A stretch of 64,000 bases of DNA. It comes from Bacteroidetes bacterium ADurb.Bin013 (GTDB lineage Bacteria; Bacteroidota; Bacteroidia; Bacteroidales; UBA932). Of this stretch, positions 1-10,072 are shown piece after piece (positions within the stretch are counted from its first letter, which is position 1; each line of letters starts with the position of its first letter). The translations under genes and the position numbers were made by a program. The notes beneath the pieces were generated by a model. It saw only the letters and a program-made list of their open reading frames with translations, ran no database searches and was not told the DNA's origin. The DNA lies in the NCBI GenBank assembly GCA_002071385.1, contig MWFB01000005.1:1-64000 (forward strand), in the 5' to 3' direction.

Positions 1-32
1 ACCTGCTTGAGGACCCACTGCATGAACCGCTG

Positions 33-160
33 CCGGCCCGACTTCAAACCGGGTTACCGGCCCGACTTCAAACCGGGTTGCCGGCCCGACTTCAAACCGG
101 GTTACCGGCCTGACTTCAAACCGTGTTACCTGCCCGACTTCAAACCGGGTTACCGGCCCG
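33..160. repeat. 24-bp tandem repeat (minisatellite), about 5.3 copies
   Basis: Five full copies of a 24-nt unit (beginning CCGGCCCGACTTCAAACC) start at 33, 57, 81, 105 and 129, followed by an 8-nt partial copy. Copies differ by single substitutions only. Because 24 is a multiple of three, one frame reads as an 8-residue peptide repeat (RPDFKPGY), but there is no credible gene around it. There are no spacers, so this is not a CRISPR array. Confidence 0.9.
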
Positions 161-246
161 TTTTGCGGAATTTTCTTTTCCGTTCCCATCCCTGACTGGA
201 ATAGGATTCAAACGTTCTTCCCTGAAAGTACGGGATTACAATATAA

Positions 247-849
247 GACAACCTTGACAACTACGATAAAGACAGGAATTATCCTGCCCTGGACGGTACC
301 AGCCATTTTTCTGTTCACTTGCGTTTCGGGACCGTGGGCATCCGGAGCATCATGAGCCACATACAACATAATGAAAGTTTCCTGAATGAATTGATCTGGC
401 GGGAATTCTTCATGCAGGTCCTGTACCATTTTCCGGGTGTGGTAGGCTCCAATTTCCGCAAGAAATTCGATTCCATCACCTGGCGCAATGACCCTGCGGA
501 TTTTGGAAGATGGCAACATGGAGAAACCGGTCATCTCCTGGTAGATGCAGGGATGCGGGAACTGAATACCATCGGATACATGCACAACAGGGTCCGGATG
601 GTGGTGGCCGATTATTTGTGCAAGCACCTGCTCATAGACTGGCGATGGGGAGAAGCATATTTTGCCACCAAAATGCTGGATTATGAACTCTCATCCAATA
701 ACGGCAACTGGCAATGGGCCGCCGGAACGGGTTGTGATGCAACGCCATACTTCAGGAAGTTCAATCCCACATTGCAGCTTAGCAAATTCGACCCGCAAAT
801 GAACTATGTGAAACAATGGATTCCGGAGGTACGACTTCTAAAAGAATAG
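247..849 (+). pseudogene. Deoxyribodipyrimidine photolyase, C-terminal remnant
   Basis: The reading frame matches the C-terminal FAD-binding domain of class I photolyase/cryptochrome proteins. It contains the GTS..S.HLRFG segment, ELIWREFF, the HNR.RM segment, LLIDWRWGE, the NGNWQWAAGTGCDA active-site stretch and the YFRKFNP...KFDP end. Intact proteins are around 430-470 residues; only about 200 residues remain. The N-terminal antenna-binding half is absent: the frame is closed upstream by a TAA at 244 and a TGA at 223, and the 24-bp minisatellite lies just beyond. A TTG at 319 could serve as a start but would split the FAD domain. It is most likely a 5'-truncated pseudogene, although the missing half could lie outside the window on the other side of a rearrangement. 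Confidence 0.85.
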
Positions 850-1013
850 CCCTGTTCCTGCTGAGCAGAACGCTTCATTATTTGGCTCTTCTGTGGAGAT
901 GCTCCTGGTGTATTCGGGCATCCTGCTTCTTTGAACAGGAATAATTTTCTATGTAAGTAGCAGGAAGCTGATATTTCGTTAATTTTATGCTCAAATGCTT
1001 AAATAAGACTACT

Positions 1014-1295
1014 ATGAACAAGGAAGAATTCAAGGCGCGCGCCAATCAACGGATTGATGAAATTTCGGCCAGGATCAATGAGCTGAAAGCAGAAAAGGAA
1101 TCAGTCAAGGGGGATCTGAAGAAAAAGTACCAGGAATCCATCAAAGAGCTGGAAACCATAAAATCAGACCTGCAGGAGAAATACGACCAGATGATCAATG
1201 CTGCCGATGACAAATGGGATGAGGTCCGGGATGCTTTCTCCCAGGCAGCAGATTCGTTCAGGGAAGGTTGGTCCAAAATCAAATCGGCGTTCTGA
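1014..1295 (+). CDS. Small coiled-coil protein, function unknown
   Basis: Encodes 93 residues from the ATG at 1014 (MNKEEFKARANQ). An in-frame ATG at 987 would add nine residues with no other merit. The product is highly charged, Lys/Glu-rich and predicted by eye to be almost entirely alpha-helical with a continuous heptad pattern. It has no signal peptide, transmembrane segment or Cys. It ends 12 nt before the cation-efflux gene on the same strand, so the two may be cotranscribed. I recognise no family; it resembles generic small apolipophorin- or stress-type helical proteins only in composition. Confidence 0.75.
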   Translation: MNKEEFKARANQRIDEISARINELKAEKESVKGDLKKKYQESIKELETIKSDLQEKYDQMINAADDKWDEVRDAFSQAADSFREGWSKIKSAF

Positions 1296-1307
1296 GCCTG
1301 ACACCGC

Positions 1308-2213
1308 ATGGCACATGAACACGCCCACAATGCCCCGGTTGCTTATGCCAGGCATTTTGCCATAGGCATTGGCCTGAACATTCTATATGTCATTGCCGAG
1401 GTGACATTTGGGCTGATAGCCAACTCATCTGCTCTGTTGGCCGATGCAGGGCACAATACCAGCGACATCATGGGCCTTGCCTTTGCCTGGGCAGCCGCCT
1501 GGATGGCCACCATCAGGCCGAAAGGGAAGTATACTTACGGATTGCGTAAGACCACCATCCTGGTCTCCATCCTGAATGCGCTCCTGCTTTTTGGTGCCGT
1601 AGCGCTCATAGCCTGGGATGCCGTTGAAAAGCTTAAAAACCCGCAACCCGTTGCAGGAACCAGCGTCATGCTGGTTGCCGGTATCGGTATCCTGGTCAAT
1701 TCGCTTACTGCCTTGTTGTTTTACAAGGGACAGAAAACCGACCTGAATATCAAGGGCGCTTTTTTGCATATGGCGGCCGATGCCGCCGTCTCTCTGGGAG
1801 TAGTGATAGCCGGACTGCTCATCCATGTGACGGGCAGGATGTGGATAGACCCGGCCGTCAGCTTTCTGATCATCCTGGTGATTTTGTGGGGTACCTGGCG
1901 CTTGTTTGCCGAGTCGCTGAACCTGGCCCTGGATGCCGTACCCAGGCATATAAACATAGAGAAGGTACGTGATTTCCTCCTAACCCGGGAAGGAGTCACC
2001 AGCATTCACGACCTGCACGTGTGGGCCATGAGCACCACCCAGGTGGCCCTGACCGTACACCTGGTGGTACCCGGGGGAGCCTCGGATGCATTCATCAGCC
2101 GGTTGCAGCAGGAACTGAGCGATACGTTCGGAATAGGGCACACCACGTTCCAGGTTGAAAACAAAGACCTGCAAGTGGGCCATTGTAACGGGGGCTGCCC
2201 GCCTAACTCCTGA
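1308..2213 (+). CDS. Cation diffusion facilitator family transporter (CzcD/ZitB-like)
   Basis: A 301-residue inner-membrane protein with six predicted transmembrane helices followed by a cytoplasmic C-terminal domain. The metal-site signatures are visible: ADAGHNTSD in helix II and HMAADAAVS in helix V, the HxxxD and HxxxD/DxxxD arrangements typical of zinc-type CDF exporters. A His-rich N-terminus (HEHAH) and a Cys/His-containing tail (GHCNGGC) may bind metal. Family members exchange Zn2+ or Co2+/Cd2+ for protons to expel metal from the cytoplasm. It follows the coiled-coil gene by 12 nt. Substrate specificity cannot be read from the sequence with certainty; zinc is the best guess. Confidence 0.93.
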   Translation: MAHEHAHNAPVAYARHFAIGIGLNILYVIAEVTFGLIANSSALLADAGHNTSDIMGLAFAWAAAWMATIRPKGKYTYGLRKTTILVSILNALLLFGAVALIAWDAVEKLKNPQPVAGTSVMLVAGIGILVNSLTALLFYKGQKTDLNIKGAFLHMAADAAVSLGVVIAGLLIHVTGRMWIDPAVSFLIILVILWGTWRLFAESLNLALDAVPRHINIEKVRDFLLTREGVTSIHDLHVWAMSTTQVALTVHLVVPGGASDAFISRLQQELSDTFGIGHTTFQVENKDLQVGHCNGGCPPNS

Positions 2214-2232
2214 ATTTCATTATGTTGAAACT

Positions 2233-2778
2233 GTGATAAAATTATTCCTGGTATCTTCACTCTCGCTATTCCTCGTTTCATGTGGACATCAGACACGGGA
2301 GCAGGTGCTTTTTAACTCTCAGAAGGAACCCCTGGAGCAACGCCAGCCGGGGCAGCCTGAGTCACTGCAGCATACGCAAGCGGACCAGTCGCTTCCGCAG
2401 CAGGGATGGGTTTCGTGTTACAGGATACCGGCCCTGGCGACCGCTCCTAATGGGAACCTGATAGCGGCCTGTGACCAGCGCTTCTCCTCCTGTGCCGATC
2501 CGGGGTGCAACGCCGGACTGGCACGGGTGGGGGAACGACTCTTCTTTTCCAACCCCGACAGCCCAGACCGGAGGGAAAACCTGACGCTCCGGATGAGTGA
2601 TGACGGGGGAAAGACCTGGAGCGAAGGCAAGACAATCTGTGCCGGAAGCTCGGCCTATTCTTCATTGACGGTGCTTTTGGGAGGGGATGTTGGAGTGCTT
2701 TACGAAAGAAATGATTATAAGGAAATTGTATTTACCCGGTTGAAAAAATCTGAAATAATTACGAACCATAAAAGATGA
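2233..2778 (+). pseudogene. Sialidase (neuraminidase) lipoprotein with large internal deletion
   Basis: From the GTG at 2233 the product begins with a lipoprotein signal (VIKLFLVSSLSLFLVSC). It then shows the sialidase FRIP-type motif (YRIPALATAPNGNLIAACDQR) and one Asp-box (SDDGGKTW). It jumps directly to the family's C-terminal segment (SSAYSSLTVL..GDVGVLYE...KEIVFTRL). Sialidases normally carry several Asp-boxes and the catalytic Glu and Arg residues between these two parts; roughly half of the propeller is missing. The frame is intact, which suggests an in-frame deletion, perhaps by recombination between two Asp-box coding repeats. Overlaps the GH43 start by 4 nt (ATGA). Catalytic activity is very unlikely. 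Confidence 0.8.
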
Positions 2779-4496
2779 ATAAGATTTTACCCTTGTTAGC
2801 CCTGTTGATGGCATGTGCTGCCTGTTCCACGGAACAAACCCCCGATACGCTGTGCAATCCCATGGATCTTTCTTACCGTTTTGCGTTGGAGGATCCTTTT
2901 CCTTCACGCAGGGAGGCGGCTGATCCTACGATGGTCCGGTTCGGGGAAAAATATTTGTTATTTGCCTCCAAATCGGGTGGATACTGGTACTCAGACGATC
3001 TCAAGGAATGGGACTTTATCCAGACTGACCAGATCCCAACGGAAGATTATGCCCCTACAACGGTTGCCATTGGGGATACGCTGTATTTCCTGGCGTCTTC
3101 CAACGAGAAAAGCACCGTGTATAAAAGTGCCGATCCGCTTTCAGGTACCTGGGAGGTTGCGGTTGAAGCACTCGAAGTTCCCGTCTGGGACCCGGCCTTT
3201 TTCCTGGATGATGACCGGCGGCTATACCTGTATTGGGGTTGCTCGGACCAAAGGCCCCTGTATGGTGTGGAGCTGGACTGCCGCAACGGATTTGCCTTTT
3301 TGGGTGATGTCAGGGAACTGGTATATGCCAATCCGGCTGAATACGGATGGGAGGTGCCTGGGGATTACAATACGCTGACGGACCGGGCTCCCTGGATAGA
3401 GGGTCCGTGGGTAACTAAACAGGGTGGAAAATATTACCTGCAATACGCTGGCCCGGGCACCGAATATAAGAGTTATGCCGATGCTGTTTACCTTTCCGGG
3501 GATCCACTGGGTCCCTTTATGCTGCAAAAGCACAATCCCGCCATGTGCAAACCGGAAGGCTTTGCAACAGGGGCCGGTCACGGCAGCTCTTTTGCCGATG
3601 GCTATGGCAATTTTTGGCATATAGGCACTATGACAATATCGCAAAAGCATATGTTTGAACGCCGCCTGGGTATGTTTCCCGTTTTCCTGGATGAAGACGG
3701 AACGTATTATGCAATAACAAAATACGGGGATTACCCGTTTGTTGTGCCCCGGCAAAAGATCCAAAGTTTTGAGGACATCTTCCCGGGATGGATGCTGCTT
3801 ACCTATAACAAACCGGTGAGGGTGTCTTCTTTTGTGGATTCTATGCCCGCCAGCTACATGACCGATGAGGATATCCGTACCTGTTGGGCTGCTGAAAGCG
3901 GTGATGCGGGCGAATATGCCATGGTGGACATGGGTGATTTCTTTGATGTGTACGCCCTTCAGGTCAATTTTGCGGAACATGATGTTAACATAAGAGGAAG
4001 GCAAAAAGCTATTTATCACCGTTTTACTCTTGAATATTCCCTGGACGGCAATACATGGGAAATGCTGTCGGACCGTTCCGTCAACAACACCGACAATACC
4101 CATGTGTATATTCCTTTGGAAGAAAAGGTACTGTGCCGATATTTGAAAATCACCAATATTGAAGTTCCCGGCGGGCATTTTGCAATCAGCGGATTCAGGG
4201 CTTTCGGGAAAGGAGCCGGACCGCTGCCCGGCAGGATCACGAGTTTTACTGCCCAAAGGAATCTTCAAGATAAAAGAAGTGTGTCGCTTTCCTGGTCCAA
4301 AGCGGATCATGCAACCGGTTACAATATCAGTTACGGTACATCAGGAAACAAGCTGTACCTGGATCACATGGTTTACGGGGACACGACATTGGTGATCAAT
4401 AACCTGAACAGCAACCTGGATTATTATTTCACCATTGAATCTTTCAATGAAAACGGCATAACGCCAAACCAACAAATTATCAGGCACTTTGAATGA
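2775..4496 (+). CDS. GH43-like glycoside hydrolase lipoprotein with discoidin and Fn3 domains
   Basis: 573 residues. The N-terminus is a lipoprotein signal (LLALLMACAAC), so the enzyme is probably anchored at the cell surface or in the periplasm. The catalytic five-bladed propeller shows the GH43-type trio: Asp50 in AADPTM, Asp139 in WDPAFF and Glu209 in IEGPWV. Residues about 355-475 look like an F5/8-type C (discoidin) carbohydrate-binding domain, and about 485-573 like fibronectin type III. Such enzymes remove arabinose, xylose or galactose side chains from plant polysaccharides, but the substrate cannot be fixed here. Start overlaps the truncated sialidase, and the stop overlaps the exonuclease gene, so the three form one transcription unit. 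Confidence 0.88.
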   Translation: MNKILPLLALLMACAACSTEQTPDTLCNPMDLSYRFALEDPFPSRREAADPTMVRFGEKYLLFASKSGGYWYSDDLKEWDFIQTDQIPTEDYAPTTVAIGDTLYFLASSNEKSTVYKSADPLSGTWEVAVEALEVPVWDPAFFLDDDRRLYLYWGCSDQRPLYGVELDCRNGFAFLGDVRELVYANPAEYGWEVPGDYNTLTDRAPWIEGPWVTKQGGKYYLQYAGPGTEYKSYADAVYLSGDPLGPFMLQKHNPAMCKPEGFATGAGHGSSFADGYGNFWHIGTMTISQKHMFERRLGMFPVFLDEDGTYYAITKYGDYPFVVPRQKIQSFEDIFPGWMLLTYNKPVRVSSFVDSMPASYMTDEDIRTCWAAESGDAGEYAMVDMGDFFDVYALQVNFAEHDVNIRGRQKAIYHRFTLEYSLDGNTWEMLSDRSVNNTDNTHVYIPLEEKVLCRYLKITNIEVPGGHFAISGFRAFGKGAGPLPGRITSFTAQRNLQDKRSVSLSWSKADHATGYNISYGTSGNKLYLDHMVYGDTTLVINNLNSNLDYYFTIESFNENGITPNQQIIRHFE

Positions 4497-4990
4497 TGGA
4501 TCATTTTGCGGCCATTGATTTTGAGACAGCCAACGAACAGCCTTCCAGTGTATGCAGCGTAGGGATAGTGATTGTACGGTACGGGATTCCGGAGCAGACC
4601 ATTTACCGGCTTATCAGGCCAGAACCGGATTATTACCTGTACCGGAACACCATGATTCACGGACTCAGTGCAATTGACACAGATAACGCACGCGTGTTTT
4701 CACATGTGTGGAAGGAAATAGAACCTTTCATACAGGATTTGCCCCTGGTGGCCCATAATGCCCAATTTGACGAGGGCTGTCTGAAAGCGGCATTCTTCAC
4801 CTATTGCATGGATTATCCCGATTACGAATTTTTTTGCACCCTTCAGGCGTCACGCAGGCACTTTGGAAAATTATTGCCAAATCACCGGTTACCAACCGTT
4901 GCAGCTGCCTGCGGGCATAGACTGACCAGCCACCATAACGCGCTGGACGATGCCATTGCCTGTGCTGCCATTGCCCTGAAGATATTGTAA
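4493..4990 (+). CDS. DnaQ-type 3'-5' exonuclease (DEDDh family)
   Basis: 165 residues, a minimal exonuclease domain. The DEDDh catalytic residues are all visible: Asp9 and Glu11 in AIDFETA, an Asp in AHNAQFD, and His plus Asp in HNALDDA. Proteins of this family are standalone proofreading-type or repair exonucleases, related to the epsilon subunit of DNA polymerase III. The start overlaps the end of the GH43 gene (ATGA), which is coupling by position rather than by pathway. A Bacteroidota promoter lies in the gap right after the stop, so transcription of the next gene is independent. Confidence 0.9.
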   Translation: MMDHFAAIDFETANEQPSSVCSVGIVIVRYGIPEQTIYRLIRPEPDYYLYRNTMIHGLSAIDTDNARVFSHVWKEIEPFIQDLPLVAHNAQFDEGCLKAAFFTYCMDYPDYEFFCTLQASRRHFGKLLPNHRLPTVAAACGHRLTSHHNALDDAIACAAIALKIL

Positions 4991-5005
4991 AATTTTATTT
5001 TTTAT

Positions 5006-5013
5006 TACCTTTG
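5006..5013 (+). promoter_or_regulatory. -7 promoter element TACCTTTG
   Basis: Matches the Bacteroidota -7 consensus TAnnTTTG, 15 nt before an ATG at 5029 and 36 nt before the preferred ATG at 5050 of the serine hydrolase gene. The upstream region is T-rich. Confidence 0.6.
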
Positions 5014-5049
5014 CTTAATACTCCGCTGATGTTGACAGCCGGAAAATGT

Positions 5050-6138
5050 ATGAATAAAAAGCCATTACTGGTTGTCCTTTTTCTTGCAGTGATGTGGTCC
5101 TGCACACCCGATTATTATGACCAGGTTTTCCAGATTGCCCGTGAAGCGGGGATTCCTCTCATACAGGTGGCCTATACAAAGGGGGATACCCGGGTTACGT
5201 ACGAAGTATCCACGGTTCCGGAGATAGTGGCACGAAAGGACGGTAAGACGGTTTTCCAGGCTGCCTCGCTCAGTAAACCCGTGTTTGCCTACATTGTCAT
5301 GAGGATGAGCGACAGGGGAGAGATTGACCTGGACAGGCCGCTTTTTGAGTATACTGACATTGAACGTTTCGTGGATAAGGAACTGGCCCGCAGGCTTACG
5401 GCCCGGATGGTCCTTTCTCATATGACCGGCCTGCCCAACTGGGCGGTTTCACCCGGTTCCCCAGAATGGCCGGAGGCGGCCATTGTTTTTAAATTCAGAC
5501 CCGATTCGGCATTCAGTTACTCTGGAGAAGGGTATGCTTTTTTGCAAAGGGCGGTGGAACAGATCCAGGGGAAGGGACTGGAGGAGATTGCCCGGAACGA
5601 GGTGTTCCTCCCTCTGGGAATGAGCTCCTCGTCCTATACCTGGAGGGACGATTATGACTCCCTGGCTGTGAACGGTTTTAATCGTGATGGCGAAGACAGG
5701 GGAAAGGGGAATTTTCCCAGGGCAAATCCCGCCTATACCCTAAGGACAACAGCGGCAGATTACATGAGGTTTCTGGAGGCGTTGAGCCTGGGCACCGGCC
5801 TCGGCAAGGAATCCCGGGAAGCCATATTTGCTCCCCTGGTTCAGGCAGTCAGGTACGAAGGAAAGCCCAGGGAGTGCGACCAGAGGATATTCTGGGGCCT
5901 TGGGGTGGGAATAGAAAAGCATCCTGAACTGGGCGAGGTGGCATTTCACTGGGGGGACAACGGGGCTTTCAGGTCGCTGTTCCTGGTAGTTCCCAAAAGG
6001 GGATTGCAACCACAAAGAATTTTGATATATTTTACCAATAGCCAGGCAGGCCATGACATTATACATGAGATATCTTCTCTTTTCCTTGATAACAAAGAGC
6101 CGATAGCTATTCATGAATGGGTGTATAAAAACGAATAA
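5050..6138 (+). CDS. Serine hydrolase, beta-lactamase/class C-like lipoprotein
   Basis: 362 residues from the ATG at 5050, chosen because it places a lipoprotein signal first (NKKPLLVVLFLAVMWSC). The serine beta-lactamase-like fold is indicated by the SxxK motif in AASLSKP, the YSG.GY element (Tyr motif) and HWGDNGAF near the C-terminus, the counterpart of the KTG strand. Members act as D-alanyl-D-alanine peptidases, esterases or unassigned hydrolases outside the cytoplasm; few are true beta-lactamases. It has its own promoter and is followed 12 nt later by the hybrid histidine kinase, possibly cotranscribed. Confidence 0.88.
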   Translation: MNKKPLLVVLFLAVMWSCTPDYYDQVFQIAREAGIPLIQVAYTKGDTRVTYEVSTVPEIVARKDGKTVFQAASLSKPVFAYIVMRMSDRGEIDLDRPLFEYTDIERFVDKELARRLTARMVLSHMTGLPNWAVSPGSPEWPEAAIVFKFRPDSAFSYSGEGYAFLQRAVEQIQGKGLEEIARNEVFLPLGMSSSSYTWRDDYDSLAVNGFNRDGEDRGKGNFPRANPAYTLRTTAADYMRFLEALSLGTGLGKESREAIFAPLVQAVRYEGKPRECDQRIFWGLGVGIEKHPELGEVAFHWGDNGAFRSLFLVVPKRGLQPQRILIYFTNSQAGHDIIHEISSLFLDNKEPIAIHEWVYKNE

Positions 6139-6150
6139 ACTGATTACTTT

Positions 6151-9100
6151 ATGAAATCTGAAAGATTATCTGACTTAATAATGATGTCTCCCTTTGCCTT
6201 TGCTTCTCACCAGATCATTGTGGATGACCGCGGATTACCCGTAGATTACCAATACCTGGAAGTTAATCCTGCGTTTGAACATATAACCGGACTGAAAGCG
6301 GACGATATCATTGGAAAGACCGTACGTGAAGTGTTGCCCGGCATTGAAAATTCAGAATTTGACTGGATTGAAGCCTATGGATCGGTGGCACTGAATGGTG
6401 AATTAAAAGATTTTGAGCAATATTCGGAACTATTGCACAAGTGGTACCAGGTGCACGTGTTTTCTCAGAAAAAAGGGTTTTTTACTACTTTATTTACCGA
6501 TATTACCCAGCGTAAAGTAATGGAAGACCACCTGAAGGCAAAGGAGACCAATTTCAGGACATTGTTCAATTCCATGCTGGATATGATCATTGTGACTTCT
6601 AAGGATGGGAAAATCATCCACGCCAATCAGGCCACTTTTAACAAACTGGGTTATTCCCTGGAAGAATTGAGAGAAATAGGCATTCCGGGTATAGATTCTA
6701 TTGGATCAAAAGAAGAATCCCAAAAAATCTTTAATTCCATGCTAAAAGGTGAAAGGGATCGTTGTTTGCAGTCCGTTCAGAAAAATGACGGCACGTTGAT
6801 CCCAGTCGAGTCAATGATTGTCTACGGAAAATGGGACGGAGAAGATTGTGTTTTTGCCATTTTGAAAGACCTGACTGAAGAAAAAGAGGCTTCACAACGG
6901 TTTGAACTGCTGTTCAGAAACAATCCGGCGCTGATATGTCTATTTTCCTATCCCGAAGGACAGATCATTGACGTGAACAATGCTTTTCTGAATACCCTGG
7001 GTTATAAACGGGAAGAAGTTATTGGGAAGTCTCTAGTTGAACTGCGACTATTCTACCAGATAGATACCTTGAACTATGTTCTGGATCAGCTGAATTCCAA
7101 TAAAACTGTTAAAAGCTTGGAAATGACTGTAAGAGACGGTATAGGGAATATCAGGAAGGGTTTGCTGACAGCAGAGATCCTGGGGGTAGGAGAACAGAAA
7201 TTTTTTTTAGCATCATTACTGGATATCACTGAACAATATGCGCACCAGGACACGTTGTACATGCTTGTGGATATGGCAAAGTCGTTTATAAAAATGCCGA
7301 TTGAAAAGTTTGAAAAGGAAATCCTTAAGGCCCTGGGAAAGATAGGCGGCTTTGTGGGGGCCGACAGGTCTTATGTGTTCATGTATGATTTCAAAGAAAA
7401 CACCTTAACCAATACGTACGAATGGTGTGCCAAGGGAATATTTCCTGTAATTGATACAATGCAGAACATTCCAGTTAGTTACATGCCACAGGTGCTTGAA
7501 AACCACAGGAACAGAGAGGCGTTTTTCATTTATGATATAGGATCATTGCCTGATAGTGACGCAAAAAAGATTCTGCAGAATCAAAAAGTCAAGAGCGTTC
7601 TTAAGGTACCCATATGGACAAGTAAGGAGCTAATTGGCTTTGTGGGCTTGGATTTTGTCAGAAATTTGCACCAGTATTCAGAAAGGGAAAACCAACTGTT
7701 GACAATTTTTGCCGAACTTATAGTAAATCTTCAGATCCAGATTCAGAACAGGAAACTGCTTAAGCGCGAGAAAGATAAGGCAGAGAAGGCAAATAAAACC
7801 AAATCCGAATTTCTGGCCAACATGAGTCATGAGATCCGCACACCACTTAACGGAGTTATTGGTTTTACTGACCTTTTGCTTAAAACCAAACTTACTCCCG
7901 TGCAGGAAGAATACGCACAAAGTGCCAATACATCGGGAAAGGCATTGCTCGGAATCATTGATGACATTCTGGATTTTTCAAAAATTGAAGCCGGTAAACT
8001 GGAACTGGAATTACTGGAAACAGATATTTTCCGGTTACTTAATGAAACGATCGACATTATCAAGTACCATGCTTCGGCAAAAAATCTTGAACTACTCTTC
8101 AGTTTTCCATTAGACATTCCCAGGATGGCATTTGTAGATCCTGTAAGGCTAAAACAGGTCTTGACCAATTTGCTAAGCAATGCTGTCAAGTTTACAGAAA
8201 AGGGAGAGGTTGAACTTAAATTGGAATTTACAAAACTGGAGCCAGGCAGGGGCAGGTATGTCTTTTATGTCAGGGACACAGGCATAGGGATAACCAAGTC
8301 TCAGCAAAGCAGGTTGTTCAATGCGTTTACCCAGGCAGACAACTCCACTACGCGTAAATATGGCGGTACCGGACTGGGTTTGACAATATCCAATCTGCTG
8401 GCCAGAAAAATGGGATCAGGTTTAGAACTTCAAAGCAAGTGGGGAGAAGGAAGTACATTCTCATTTTCAATTGAAACCAAATTCAGGGACGAGCATCAAA
8501 CGCACGAACAAGCCAAAGGTAAGCTGCCTGTGAAAAACGTACTCATAGTAGATGATAATGCTTCTAACAGGAAAATTTTAATGGATAACTTCAAATTCTG
8601 GGGAGTGAATTGCATCGAGTGCGATAACGGCCTGTGTGCTCTGAGGGTATTGGAAAAACAGGTTTTTGATCTGTTATTGATTGACTATCACATGCCCTAC
8701 ATAGATGGTTTTGCAGTGATTCAGATGATCCGTGAAAAAATGATGGTTTTGCCCGAGACCATGCCCTTGATCCTGTTGCACAGTTCTTCAGATGATCAGT
8801 CTTTAAGAGATAAATGCAAGGAGTTGGGTGTAAGGTATCATATGGTAAAGCCGATAAGCGCCGACATGTTGTACGACAAGATCATGTCTATCTATGATAA
8901 GGGAATCCCCCCAGAAGAACAGTCTTCTGATAAACAGGAAAACGAAAAGGAACCGGAATTAACGGCCGCGGATAATCCTGTGATACTGATTGCAGAAGAT
9001 ATTCCCATGAATATGATGCTTATCAAATCTTATATCGGCACCATCATGCCTGGGGCGCAAGTTATTGAAGCTGTTAACGGCCTGGAGGTAATAGAAACAA

Positions 9101-9699
9101 TAAAACGTGAACGTGTAGACCTGATTTTAATGGATATTCAGATGCCCAAGATGGATGGTCTGGAGGCGACCAGAAGAATAAGGGAATGGGAGTCGAAACA
9201 GCATAGTTTACACCGGGTACCTATCATTGCGCTGACTGCAGGAGCCTCCAGAGAAGAACAAAAGGAAGTATTGCGCATCGGGATGGACGAATTCTTGTCA
9301 AAACCCATTGTCAGGGATGACCTGGAATCCTACTTGGAAAAGTACCTGGCTAAGTTTGACAATCCGAAGGATCACTTCAATTATGTAGATTTTCTTAATG
9401 CCATGGGAGGAGACACCGAAATGGTCAAAAAAATGCTTATTGTTTCCATGTCGGATATGAAGGAAAAACTGAATGATTTTGAACAAGCAATCAACAAGGG
9501 TGATGCACATCAAATTGGAGCACTTGCCCACTATATTAAAGGGGGAGCATTAACAGCCAGGTATAAATCAATGGCAACCATGGCTGCCCGCATAGAAGTA
9601 ATGGCAAAAGAAGGCATCATGGATACAATGGAAAGCAATATCAAGGCGCTGAGAAATGAGTGGGAAAAGGTCTTGCATGAAATTGAGCGGTACTTGTAG
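6151..9699 (+). CDS. Hybrid sensor histidine kinase (PAS-PAS-PAS-GAF-HisKA-HATPase-REC-REC-HPt)
   Basis: 1182 residues. No signal peptide or transmembrane helix is evident, so it is probably a cytoplasmic sensor. Three PAS domains occupy roughly residues 10-370, a GAF domain about 375-530, then HisKA with phospho-acceptor His560 ([11 protein letters not shown]). The ATPase domain shows the N box ([12 protein letters not shown]), G1 (DTGIGI) and G2 (GGTGLGL). Two receiver domains follow with acceptor Asp845 (LIDYHMP) and Asp995 (LMDIQMP), then an HPt domain with His1127 ([10 protein letters not shown]). The protein therefore holds a complete internal phosphorelay. No partner response regulator with a DNA-binding domain lies nearby. 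PAS cofactors and signal are unknown. Confidence 0.95.
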   Translation: MKSERLSDLIMMSPFAFASHQIIVDDRGLPVDYQYLEVNPAFEHITGLKADDIIGKTVREVLPGIENSEFDWIEAYGSVALNGELKDFEQYSELLHKWYQVHVFSQKKGFFTTLFTDITQRKVMEDHLKAKETNFRTLFNSMLDMIIVTSKDGKIIHANQATFNKLGYSLEELREIGIPGIDSIGSKEESQKIFNSMLKGERDRCLQSVQKNDGTLIPVESMIVYGKWDGEDCVFAILKDLTEEKEASQRFELLFRNNPALICLFSYPEGQIIDVNNAFLNTLGYKREEVIGKSLVELRLFYQIDTLNYVLDQLNSNKTVKSLEMTVRDGIGNIRKGLLTAEILGVGEQKFFLASLLDITEQYAHQDTLYMLVDMAKSFIKMPIEKFEKEILKALGKIGGFVGADRSYVFMYDFKENTLTNTYEWCAKGIFPVIDTMQNIPVSYMPQVLENHRNREAFFIYDIGSLPDSDAKKILQNQKVKSVLKVPIWTSKELIGFVGLDFVRNLHQYSERENQLLTIFAELIVNLQIQIQNRKLLKREKDKAEKANKTKSEFLANMSHEIRTPLNGVIGFTDLLLKTKLTPVQEEYAQSANTSGKALLGIIDDILDFSKIEAGKLELELLETDIFRLLNETIDIIKYHASAKNLELLFSFPLDIPRMAFVDPVRLKQVLTNLLSNAVKFTEKGEVELKLEFTKLEPGRGRYVFYVRDTGIGITKSQQSRLFNAFTQADNSTTRKYGGTGLGLTISNLLARKMGSGLELQSKWGEGSTFSFSIETKFRDEHQTHEQAKGKLPVKNVLIVDDNASNRKILMDNFKFWGVNCIECDNGLCALRVLEKQVFDLLLIDYHMPYIDGFAVIQMIREKMMVLPETMPLILLHSSSDDQSLRDKCKELGVRYHMVKPISADMLYDKIMSIYDKGIPPEEQSSDKQENEKEPELTAADNPVILIAEDIPMNMMLIKSYIGTIMPGAQVIEAVNGLEVIETIKRERVDLILMDIQMPKMDGLEATRRIREWESKQHSLHRVPIIALTAGASREEQKEVLRIGMDEFLSKPIVRDDLESYLEKYLAKFDNPKDHFNYVDFLNAMGGDTEMVKKMLIVSMSDMKEKLNDFEQAINKGDAHQIGALAHYIKGGALTARYKSMATMAARIEVMAKEGIMDTMESNIKALRNEWEKVLHEIERYL

Positions 9700-9746
9700 G
9701 GGCCCATGTCAAGAGTTCTTGCTCTTGCCATCTCCCATTTTTTATT

Positions 9747-9754
9747 TATTTTTG
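9747..9754 (+). promoter_or_regulatory. -7 promoter element TATTTTTG for tRNA-Ser
   Basis: TAnnTTTG match about 84 nt upstream of the tRNA-Ser gene and just after a short AAGAG/CTCTT hairpin and T-tract that may terminate the kinase transcript. Confidence 0.45.
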
Positions 9755-9837
9755 CAGCCCCTTCAGACTCATTGCGCGTAACAGGCAAGGGCATGTGTTC
9801 GAGGTGAATTTTTTTTAACAGCCTGCGAATGAAATAC

Positions 9838-9926
<89 letters not shown>

Positions 9927-9938
9927 AAAAAACAAAAA

Positions 9939-10032
9939 GCCGGCTAAGCCGGCATAATAAAAAAACTCCCAAAAAACAAGTTCATTTGCTTTTTGGGAGT
10001 TTTCTATTTGCAGCACAAAGTGCTGTTTTTGT
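9939..10032. terminator. Three stacked terminator-like hairpins
   Basis: Hairpin 1: GCCGGC-TAA-GCCGGC (9939-9953), with its T-tract on the minus strand. Hairpin 2: AAAACTCCCAAAAA (9962-9975) with TTTTTGGGAGTTTT (9990-10003), bidirectional. Hairpin 3: CAGCAC-AAA-GTGCTG (10011-10025) followed by TTTTTGTTTTTTT on the plus strand. They separate tRNA-Ser (plus) from the arsenic operon (minus). Confidence 0.8.
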
Positions 10033-10072
10033 TTTTTTGTGAAGCTTCCCCAACGGGAACACCGAGCGCCAA

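Noticed and set aside
33-160. Possible CRISPR array
   Set aside because: The 24-bp units are directly adjacent with no spacers, and no cas genes are present.
319-849. Intact short photolyase-like gene using TTG at 319
   Set aside because: Homology extends upstream of 319 to about 247 and the antenna domain is missing, so this is a remnant.
3222-4310. 362-codon frame antisense to the GH43 gene
   Set aside because: Opposite strand of a well-supported enzyme; no recognisable domain.
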